Positions 1 to 5,619 of a stretch of 7,681 bases of DNA are shown piece by piece. Source of the stretch: Chloroflexota bacterium (lineage in GTDB: Bacteria > Chloroflexota > Anaerolineae > Aggregatilineales > Phototrophicaceae); the NCBI GenBank assembly GCA_010092805.1, contig JAADYY010000092.1:1-7681 (forward strand), given 5' to 3'. A program made the translations under genes and the position numbers. The notes below the pieces were generated by a model, which was not told where the DNA came from, did not search any database, and worked only from the letters and a program-made list of their open reading frames with translations. The first letter of the stretch is position 1; each line of letters starts with the position of its first letter.

Positions 1-983
1 ACCGCGAGATCGCGGCGCCGCCACCTGCCCCGGTTTTTCGTTAGGGCGATCCCGGCGGCGCGCGCCCCGGGCCGCAGGTGCCCAACGTCGCTCAGGCCGA
101 GGATGGCGGCGGGGCGGTTGGTCAGTGCTTCGAGCATGAAATGAATGTCAACGGCACTTGTCGATGACCACGCGGCGTGCATCTCATCAAGTATATCGCC
201 GTCGGCGGTCAGCCGTGAATCGCTGCCGAGGGCGACACTGACGCCGTTGCGGAGATACCATTCGCGGATGGGTGTCGTCTCGCCCAGCAGGTAACCGTTT
301 GTTGATGGGCACCACACCAGCCCGCGCACCCGCTGCGCGGCATCGGCGATGTCCGCATCTGTCATGCCGACGCCGTGAACGATCACGGTGTTGGGGCCAA
401 CGCAGCCCAGATCTTTGAGCTGCTGATATTCGCTTGCTGCGACGGAGTCTGTCCCTTCGGCGAGGTGGATGAACCAGGGGACATCCGGCGGTGTGCTGAG
501 GTACGACGCACGGATCGACTCGGGGCTGTCAAAGTGCAGCGAGTGCGCCCAGCCGTAACGCTCAAGCACGCGGACGGGAAAATCTGGGCGAAATAGGGCT
601 TTGTGCGGCGGGTTGTGCTGCGCGACCGTTGTCGCACCGCTGAGCAGATTCTTCAGCCCGCCGCTGAACAACCGATCCGCGCTGGGATACGCGCGCAGTT
701 CCCGATACGGCGAGTCATCAAGGCGTGCGTCCATGGCTTCGCCCCATTGATGGGCGTTGCCATAAACTTTTTGGAATTTGCTGCGCGGGTAGTGGTTGAG
801 TTCCAGGTGATCATGCGCGTTGATCAGCCCCGGCATGATGAAATAACCGCTCAGATCAAGCGTGACCGCGCCAGCCGACGGCTGGGCGTGGACAACATCT
901 GTCATGTACAGCATTTGATCTGCCCAAAAATCGGGTGGGCCAACCCACACCGTTGCATTGATCACGCGGAGCGGCGGACCCAT
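1..983 (-). CDS. Amidohydrolase, deaminase/chlorohydrolase (ATZ/TRZ) type; C-terminus off the window
   Basis: An open frame starts at the ATG at 983 and stays open to the window edge (327 complete codons visible); an in-frame TGA at 1004-1002 lies just upstream, so this is the first ATG. The protein begins with the small beta-sandwich region, then PGLINAHDHL, giving His57 and His59. His173 and Glu176 lie in IHLAE, His203 in VIVHG, and Asp255 in LGSDS. This set (HxH, HxxE, H, D) is the metal-binding and catalytic pattern of the amidohydrolase branch containing S-adenosylhomocysteine deaminase, guanine deaminase and AtzB/TrzN; such cytosolic TIM-barrel enzymes hydrolyse C-N or C-Cl bonds on ring substrates. 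The substrate cannot be told from sequence. No Shine-Dalgarno is visible; a promoter lies about 40 bases upstream. Family members are usually 400-480 residues, so roughly 70-150 residues are missing. In the last visible stretch (LRPGARAAGIALTKN) the usual Asp of the G-x-RADL motif is Gly, so a frameshift near the edge is possible. Confidence 0.9.
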   Translation of the reverse strand, partial: MGPPLRVINATVWVGPPDFWADQMLYMTDVVHAQPSAGAVTLDLSGYFIMPGLINAHDHLELNHYPRSKFQKVYGNAHQWGEAMDARLDDSPYRELRAYPSADRLFSGGLKNLLSGATTVAQHNPPHKALFRPDFPVRVLERYGWAHSLHFDSPESIRASYLSTPPDVPWFIHLAEGTDSVAASEYQQLKDLGCVGPNTVIVHGVGMTDADIADAAQRVRGLVWCPSTNGYLLGETTPIREWYLRNGVSVALGSDSRLTADGDILDEMHAAWSSTSAVDIHFMLEALTNRPAAILGLSDVGHLRPGARAAGIALTKNRGRWRRRDLA

Positions 984-1020
984 TGCGGGGGATGCTTTCG
1001 CTCAACCAGCGATTAGAAAG

Positions 1021-1050
1021 ATTATAGCGAGATGAGTGAATTTCGCCCAA
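1021..1050 (-). promoter_or_regulatory. Sigma-70-like promoter for the amidohydrolase gene
   Basis: Read on the minus strand, TTGGGC (1050-1045) is followed after 18 bases by a perfect TATAAT (1026-1021). Transcription would begin near 1014, leaving a leader of about 30 bases before the ATG at 983. The -10 box is consensus but the -35 box matches only in TTG. It implies that the amidohydrolase is transcribed separately from the transporter genes upstream. Confidence 0.5.
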
Positions 1051-1062
1051 CGGTTGCGCGGA

Positions 1063-1072
1063 CGAAATTTCG
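1063..1072. promoter_or_regulatory. 10-bp perfect palindrome CGAAATTTCG upstream of the amidohydrolase promoter
   Basis: CGAAATTTCG is an exact palindrome 12 bases upstream of the -35 box at 1050-1045. A partial copy (GAATTTCG) lies at 1038-1045 and overlaps the edge of that -35 box. This spacing would suit a dimeric regulator binding next to RNA polymerase. A 10-bp palindrome can arise by chance, so the call is weak. Confidence 0.22.
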
Positions 1073-1081
1073 AGCGGGGAT

Positions 1082-1120
1082 AGCGCGCAAAGCCGCCGAT
1101 TGCCGACTGCTCTGCGCGCT
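1082..1120 (-). terminator. Hairpin after the fmdB-family gene, without a U-tract
   Basis: AGCGCGCA at 1082-1089 and TGCGCGCT at 1113-1120 are perfect 8-bp inverted arms around a 23-base loop. The hairpin begins 15 bases after the stop codon of the zinc-ribbon gene, where the operon should end. No run of T follows it on the minus strand, so it does not meet the intrinsic terminator rule; it may instead protect the 3' end of the transcript or sit near a Rho-dependent end. Confidence 0.3.
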
Positions 1121-1135
1121 GAGGTTGAGACGCAG

Positions 1136-1447
1136 CTACTGATCGTTGTACTTCATATTGAGCGACGGGGCATAACGGCTGACCGTGTCCTCGCCGAGCT
1201 TATCGACGAGTTTCTTGCGGAGTTTGGGCGTCTCTTCGGCCCATTTATCGCGGAGTTCTTCTTTAGTGGCGTTGCCGCCGCTGCCCGCTTCGGCCAGCAC
1301 ACCGCGCATCTCCGCCGGCGCGGTGAGGATCAGCCGTTCTACGCCTTGCGCACCGCACACCGGGCAGGGGGGGGCTGCATCGTTGAAGCCGTGCCGCGCC
1401 TCGAACTGATTGCCACATTCGGTACAACGATAATCATACAGCGGCAT
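1136..1447 (-). CDS. FmdB-family zinc-ribbon protein
   Basis: A 103-residue protein beginning MPLYDYRCTECG, the characteristic opening of the FmdB/CxxC_CxxC_SSSS family. Cys8-x2-Cys11 and Cys28-x2-Cys31 form one zinc ribbon, followed by the usual 'ERLILTAP' strand. The tail (about residues 50-103) is charged, probably helical and unconserved. The frame could open upstream at 1495, but AGGAG eight bases before the ATG at 1447 and the family start MPLYDY fix this start. The family is named after a putative regulator of formamidase in Methylophilus; in most bacteria its role is unknown, and a single zinc ribbon could bind nucleic acid or protein. It is the last gene of the transporter group, 108 bases after the dppB-type gene, and may have its own promoter. 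The family call is firm; the function is not. Confidence 0.93.
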   Translation of the reverse strand: MPLYDYRCTECGNQFEARHGFNDAAPPCPVCGAQGVERLILTAPAEMRGVLAEAGSGGNATKEELRDKWAEETPKLRKKLVDKLGEDTVSRYAPSLNMKYNDQ

Positions 1448-1455
1448 GAGGGATA

Positions 1456-1460
1456 CTCCT
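1456..1460 (-). promoter_or_regulatory. Ribosome binding site of the FmdB-family gene
   Basis: AGGAG on the minus strand (within AGAGGAG), eight bases before the ATG at 1447. It decides the start against the in-frame ATG at 1495, which would add 16 residues foreign to the family. Confidence 0.7.
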
Positions 1461-1489
1461 CTATATCGAATACATCGAACGTCATCATC

Positions 1490-1519
1490 GGGCATACATC
1501 ATGCATTGATTGTACGCCC
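1490..1519 (-). promoter_or_regulatory. Inverted repeat overlapping a possible -10 box upstream of the FmdB-family gene
   Basis: On the minus strand GGGCGTACA (1519-1511) and TGTATGCCC (1498-1490) are inverted arms with one mismatch that becomes a G-U pair in RNA, so all nine positions pair around a 12-base loop. A TACAAT box (1514-1509) overlaps the first arm; no convincing -35 is seen. It could be an operator over a weak promoter or an intercistronic RNA hairpin. No T-tract follows, so it is not a classical terminator. Confidence 0.35.
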
Positions 1520-1555
1520 GATTCGTTAGAGCGCGATTGGCTACATCACCGCCGG

Positions 1556-2503
1556 TTATTCAAGGCGGATGCGCGGGTTCAAAAGCGCGTACAGCAGGTC
1601 GGCGATCAAGTTGGCGAGCGCGAAGAAAAACACGATCACCATCACCGAGGCTTGCAGCAGCGGAATATCCTTACGCTCGACGGCGGCGGTCAGCAGCCGC
1701 CCCAACCCCGGATAGCTAAACACATTCTCGATCACGATCAGCCCGCCGATGAGCCAGCCAAAGCTGATCGCGATCACAGTGATCGTCGGCAAGAGGGCGT
1801 TACGCAGCACATGCTTGACGATGACTTGGCGGCGCGGCAGCCCCTTGAGCGTGACGGTGCGGACGTAGGGCTTTTTCAGTTCGTCGATCATCCCGGCGCG
1901 TGTCATGCGGACGACGTAGGCCAGCAGCACAAACGTCGCGGTGATCGCCGGGAGGGTGAGTTGGCTGAGCATCTCGCCGAAGGTTGCGTCGGCGGGTGCG
2001 GTGGCGCTGGCCGGGAACCAGCCCAGCCCCAATGCAAACACGTTGATCAGCACCAGCCCAGTGACGAACTCCGGCAAGCCGACGACCGACAGCGACACCA
2101 CTGAGATCACATTGTCGATCCATTTATTCTCGTTGAGTCCGGCCAGTACGCCCAGGAAAATCGCCAGCGGGATGCTGATCGCCAGCGCGTAAAACGCCAA
2201 GAGCAACGAATTGCCGACACGCTCCAGTACCAACGGGCGAATCGGTGGGTTGCCGCTGGTGAATGATGTGCCCCAATCGCCCGTGACGAAGCCGCTCAGC
2301 CAATTGACGTACTGCATCGGGATAGGATCGTTGAGGCCCAACTCCAGCCGCAGATCTTCGAGCGCTTGTGGTTGCGCTTCGCGGCCCAGAATCAGGCGGG
2401 CGACATCGCCGGGCAAAAGCTGCGTGAGCGCGAAGATCACCACTGATGTGATGAGCAACGTGATCAGCAGCAGCACAATACGGCGCAGCAGGTAACGGGC
2501 CAT
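1556..2503 (-). CDS. Dipeptide/oligopeptide ABC transporter permease, DppB/OppB type
   Basis: An integral membrane permease of 315 residues, the normal length for DppB/OppB. One N-terminal membrane helix (about 9-29) precedes a periplasm-facing loop with LGLNDPIPMQY and GDWGTSF, both hallmarks of the B-type permease. Five further helices follow at about 99-121, 131-160, 184-200, 236-258 and 285-308. The cytoplasmic EAA loop that docks on the ATPase is at about 212-237, and FSYPGLGRLL follows. It should pair with the DppC-type subunit encoded upstream. The ATG lies 3 bases after the ATPase stop, with GAGGA at 2515-2511 inside the end of that gene, so translation is probably coupled. It sits last in the transporter set, whereas dppB normally comes directly after the binding-protein gene. 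Dipeptides, oligopeptides, nickel and some sugars use this permease family, so the ligand is open. Confidence 0.95.
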   Translation of the reverse strand: MARYLLRRIVLLLITLLITSVVIFALTQLLPGDVARLILGREAQPQALEDLRLELGLNDPIPMQYVNWLSGFVTGDWGTSFTSGNPPIRPLVLERVGNSLLLAFYALAISIPLAIFLGVLAGLNENKWIDNVISVVSLSVVGLPEFVTGLVLINVFALGLGWFPASATAPADATFGEMLSQLTLPAITATFVLLAYVVRMTRAGMIDELKKPYVRTVTLKGLPRRQVIVKHVLRNALLPTITVIAISFGWLIGGLIVIENVFSYPGLGRLLTAAVERKDIPLLQASVMVIVFFFALANLIADLLYALLNPRIRLE

Positions 2504-2506
2504 CAG

Positions 2507-4609
2507 CTAGTCCTCAGCCTGCGCGACGGGTTGCGGTTGCGCATCGGGTTTGGTCTGCTGCAAGGCGATCAGCTCCTCGATGGGGATGTGGCAGCGAATG
2601 AAGTGCTCGTCGCCCGCATCGCGCCAGGGCGGGGTTTCGTCTTCGCAGATGGCACCGATCTTGCGCGGGCAGCGGGTATGGAAGCGGCAGCCGGAGGGAA
2701 TCCGGCGGGCGCTGGGGACTTCCCCATCCAGACGAATTTCGCCTTGCTCGACGGTCGGATCTGGGTTCGGGATCGCCGAGAGGAGCGCCTCGGTGTACGG
2801 GTGCGACGGCACATTGTAGACTTGCTCCTGGGTGCCTTCTTCAACGATGTGCCCCAGGTACATCACGATGATCCAGTCGGCCAGGTAGCTCACCGCGCTC
2901 AGATTGTGCGAGATGAACAGGTACGACGCCCCCTCTTGTGCCCGCAGATCCTTGAGCAGATTCAGGATCACCGACTGCACCGAAACATCCAACGCGGAGG
3001 TTGGCTCATCCGCGATAACCAGTGCTGGGTTGGCCGCGAAGGCGCGCGCGATGGCGACGCGCTGCTTTTCGCCGCCGCTCAATTCGGCGGGGTAGCGCGT
3101 GGCGTACTGCGGTGTCAGCCGCACGAGATTCAGCAGTTCATACACCCGCCGCTGAATCGCAGCCTGGCTCATGTCAGTTGTGACCAGGCGGTTGATGGTG
3201 CGTGCCAGAGCATTACCGACGGTGCGGTAGGGGTTGAGCGCGTCGTTCGGGTTTTGGAAGACCATCTGGAGTTCGCTGAGCGCTTCACGGGAACGCTCGT
3301 GGAGGTCCAGGCTCAGCGGCAAATCCAGCAGTTCGATTTCACCATCGTCGGCGGTGTACAACCCCACAATGATCCGCGCCAGCGACGTTTTGCCGCTGCC
3401 GCTCTCACCCACCAGGCCCAGCGTCGAGCGCGCGCGAATCGACAGCGACACATCATCCACCGCGTGGACGGCTTTTTTCTGTTTGCGCGTGATGCGATCC
3501 CAGAGTTTAGGCTTCTCGAAGGTGATGTCGAGATCGCGCGCCTTCAGGACATAATGCTGCCCTGGCGGGGCGCTGGCTTCGGCTTGGACGGGCGTTGTGG
3601 CGATGGCCAATGTGCCGTCGTCAATTTCGCGCCAGCGATGACACTTGATCAAGCGCGATGTCCCCGCCGAGTCGCGGATGTGTTCGAGCGGGGGCTTTTC
3701 GTCGAAGCATTTGTCGAGCGCGACCGGACAGCGCGGCGCAAACACGCAGCCATGCGGGCGTTCGGCCAGTGAGGGCGCGACCCCGTCGATGGTGGGCAAG
3801 CGCGTCTCTGCGCCTTCGGTGGGGCGTGGCAGGCTCGCCAGCAAACTGATCGTGTAGGGGTGGAGCGGACGCTGGTACATTTCGATGACGGGCGTGCTTG
3901 CCATCACCTCGCCGCCATACATCACGGTCACGCGGTCACAGAGCTGCGCCACCACGCCCAGATCATGCGAGACGTACAGTGCCGCCGCTTCGTTATCACG
4001 GATGAGATCACGGAACAGATCGAGGATCACGGCCTCGGTGGTCACGTCGAGGCTCGTCGTCGGTTCATCGAGAATCAGCAAGCGCGGCTGGGTGCTCAGC
4101 GCCATAGCGATGGTCACGCGCTGCTGCATCCCGCCGCTGAGTTGATGCGGGTGCCGCCGGGCAACAGCTTCCGGATCAGCGATGCGGACACGGCGCAACA
4201 TCTCGACGGCGCGATCCCAGGCTTCAGGTTTGCTCAAGCCCTTGTGCAGCCGCGTGATCTCGGCGATCTGCTCGCCGATGCGGTAGGCCGGGTTGAGCGA
4301 GGCCAGCGCATCCTGCGGCACTAAATTGATCTGCGATCCCCAAATCTCGCGCATCTCAGCGGTGGTTTTCGGGATGAGATCTTCGCCTTCAAACAGAATC
4401 CTGCCCTGCGGAATGCGCGCGTTGGGTGCCAGGTAGCGCATCAGCGCCAGCGCCAACGTCGATTTACCGCTGCCGCTTTCACCCACCAGCCCGTGAATCT
4501 CCAGCGGGTTGATCGTCAGCGACACGCTCTGAATCGCGTTGAGCCAGCGTTTGTTCAAGCGGTAATCGATACATAGATCGACCGCCTCAATGATCGGTTG
4601 GTCATTCAT
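2507..4609 (-). CDS. Fused double ABC ATPase (DppD-DppF type) of the peptide importer
   Basis: A 700-residue protein carrying both nucleotide-binding domains of a peptide-type importer in one chain; in classical dpp/opp operons these are two genes. Domain 1 (DppD-like): Walker A GESGSGKS at 43-50, Q-loop Gln99, signature LSGGMQQR at 157-164, Walker B Asp181-Glu182, H-loop His215. Domain 2 (DppF-like): Walker A GESGSGKT at 401-408, Gln452, LSGGEKQR at 510-517, Asp534-Glu535, His568. All catalytic residues are present in both, so two active ATP sites are expected. Each half ends with the oligopeptide/dipeptide C-terminal module and four cysteines: 288, 294, 301, 323 and 641, 647, 655, 673. This arrangement binds a 4Fe-4S cluster in some DppD/OppD proteins. 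A linker of about 25 residues (327-352) joins the halves. The start at 4609 overlaps the dppC stop as ATGA and has GAAGGA eight bases upstream; an in-frame ATG at 4762 lies deep inside dppC and adds 51 unrelated residues. Confidence 0.95.
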   Translation of the reverse strand: MNDQPIIEAVDLCIDYRLNKRWLNAIQSVSLTINPLEIHGLVGESGSGKSTLALALMRYLAPNARIPQGRILFEGEDLIPKTTAEMREIWGSQINLVPQDALASLNPAYRIGEQIAEITRLHKGLSKPEAWDRAVEMLRRVRIADPEAVARRHPHQLSGGMQQRVTIAMALSTQPRLLILDEPTTSLDVTTEAVILDLFRDLIRDNEAAALYVSHDLGVVAQLCDRVTVMYGGEVMASTPVIEMYQRPLHPYTISLLASLPRPTEGAETRLPTIDGVAPSLAERPHGCVFAPRCPVALDKCFDEKPPLEHIRDSAGTSRLIKCHRWREIDDGTLAIATTPVQAEASAPPGQHYVLKARDLDITFEKPKLWDRITRKQKKAVHAVDDVSLSIRARSTLGLVGESGSGKTSLARIIVGLYTADDGEIELLDLPLSLDLHERSREALSELQMVFQNPNDALNPYRTVGNALARTINRLVTTDMSQAAIQRRVYELLNLVRLTPQYATRYPAELSGGEKQRVAIARAFAANPALVIADEPTSALDVSVQSVILNLLKDLRAQEGASYLFISHNLSAVSYLADWIIVMYLGHIVEEGTQEQVYNVPSHPYTEALLSAIPNPDPTVEQGEIRLDGEVPSARRIPSGCRFHTRCPRKIGAICEDETPPWRDAGDEHFIRCHIPIEELIALQQTKPDAQPQPVAQAED

Positions 4610-5508
4610 ACCAGTTGTCCTTCGTAGCGGAAGATGCTTCGCAGGCCGTCGGAGAGCAGATTGACGCCGATCACGAGTAGGGCAATCGCGGCGGCAGGTG
4701 CCCACAGTTCCCAGGGGGTCTGCGCGAAGGTCTCGCGCGCCTCGTTGACCATCCGCCCCCAATCGGGGGAGGGCGGCTGCACCCCCAACCCCAGAAAGCC
4801 GAGCGACGCGGTTAGGAAGATGGCGTAGGAGAAGCGCAGCGCGGATTCAACGACCAACGCGGGCAGCACACCGGGCAGAATCTCGCGGAACAGAATATAC
4901 GCCGTCGACTCGCTGCGGAGTTTGGCCGCTTCAATAAAGCCCAACGCCCGCATGTTGAGCGTGGCACTGCGGATCACGCGGGCGACAATCGGCGTGTACA
5001 GGATGACGATCACCACGACGATCCCAAACGACGATGGGCCAATGGTGCCCAGCATCACCAGCGCCAATACCAACGCCGGGATCGCCAGCAGCCCGTCCAG
5101 GAACCGCGAGATCACCTCGTCGATCCAACCGCCGAAATAGCCCGCGAACAGACCAATCGTTGCGCCAAACAGCACCGAAAGGGCGGTCGCAATGGCCGGC
5201 AAGGCGATGATCTCGCGCGCGCCCCACAGCACGCGGCTGAAGACATCGCGGCCCAGGCGGTCGGTGCCGAAGAGATACAATTCGGATGGGGGTTGGCGGG
5301 TGGCCCCCCGAATCAACTCGTCGAAGCGATAGGGCGCGATGTTTGGGCCGAAGATGGCCAGAAAGATGAACACCAACACGATCACCAGCCCAACCAGCGA
5401 GAGCGGGCGTCGTGAGAGTTTTCGAAGCGTGGTGAAAAGGGTGCGGCGGATTTGGGTAAGGGCCGATGGTTGGACAGGAACATCGTAGCTTACATTGGCT
5501 GAAGTCAT
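4606..5508 (-). CDS. Dipeptide/oligopeptide ABC transporter permease, DppC/OppC type
   Basis: A 300-residue membrane permease, standard length for DppC/OppC. A cytoplasmic N-terminal arm is followed by a membrane helix at about 37-54. The family motif FGTDRLGRDVFSRVLWGAR is at 80-98, then helices at about 102-124, 138-155, 161-178, 213-236 and 268-288. The EAA loop contacting the ATPase is at 191-219 and SLGFLGLGVQPPSPDWG at 235-251, both diagnostic of the C-type subunit. It forms the channel with the DppB-type protein. The gene follows the binding-protein gene after 111 bases and overlaps the ATPase gene by four bases (ATGA). No clear Shine-Dalgarno precedes its ATG; the upstream stretch is AAAAGAAAACCTC, so initiation may be weak. 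A strong hairpin ends about 20 bases upstream. Confidence 0.95.
   Translation of the reverse strand: MTSANVSYDVPVQPSALTQIRRTLFTTLRKLSRRPLSLVGLVIVLVFIFLAIFGPNIAPYRFDELIRGATRQPPSELYLFGTDRLGRDVFSRVLWGAREIIALPAIATALSVLFGATIGLFAGYFGGWIDEVISRFLDGLLAIPALVLALVMLGTIGPSSFGIVVVIVILYTPIVARVIRSATLNMRALGFIEAAKLRSESTAYILFREILPGVLPALVVESALRFSYAIFLTASLGFLGLGVQPPSPDWGRMVNEARETFAQTPWELWAPAAAIALLVIGVNLLSDGLRSIFRYEGQLV
4618..4623 (-). promoter_or_regulatory. Ribosome binding site of the fused ATPase, inside dppC
   Basis: GAAGGA on the minus strand, eight bases before the ATG at 4609. With the ATGA overlap it supports re-initiation or coupled translation from dppC and rejects the in-frame upstream ATG at 4762. 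Confidence 0.65.
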
Positions 5509-5527
5509 GAGGTTTTCTTTTGGGGAC

Positions 5528-5580
5528 GGGGGCGGCGGCAGTCAACTGCACACAGGCCGCTGATCTGCCGCCGCTGCCCC
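5528..5580 (-). repeat. Strong intercistronic hairpin between the binding-protein and dppC-type genes
   Basis: GCGGCGGCAG (5532-5541, plus strand) and CTGCCGCCGC (5565-5574) are perfect 10-bp arms. They are extended by GGGG (5528-5531) pairing with CCCC (5577-5580) across a two-base bulge; the loop is 23 bases. On the transcript the hairpin lies about 40 bases after the binding-protein stop and about 20 before the dppC start. No U-tract follows, so it is not an intrinsic terminator. Similar stem-loops after binding-protein genes (as between malE and malF) protect the upstream message from 3' decay and lower downstream expression; that role is inferred here. Confidence 0.6.
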
Positions 5581-5619
5581 GCTCATTTGCATAGGCGTGA
5601 ACGGGTAGGCGTTAGGTGC

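Noticed and set aside
603..1016. 137-residue plus-strand frame, and short minus-strand frames at 383-637 and 856-1050
   Set aside because: All overlap the amidohydrolase in other frames; the amidohydrolase frame holds all the conserved catalytic motifs.
1100..2104. 334-residue plus-strand open frame
   Set aside because: It spans the antisense of both the FmdB-family gene and the dppB-type gene plus the gap between them, and is rich in His/Gln/Asp from complementary codons.
2531..3772. 413-residue plus-strand open frame opposite the fused ATPase
   Set aside because: It is the antisense shadow of the second ABC domain. The translated text resembles no protein family and there is no start signal.
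4610..4762. N-terminal extension of the fused ATPase by 51 residues from an upstream in-frame ATG
   Set aside because: The extra residues are the dppC coding region read in another frame and are Arg-rich. The ATGA overlap and GAAGGA site favour 4609.
5542..5592. 16-codon minus-strand mini-ORF (MQMSGAAAADQ...) between the binding-protein and dppC-type genes
   Set aside because: It has no ribosome site, most of it lies inside the hairpin, and there is no run of regulatory codons as in an attenuation leader peptide.
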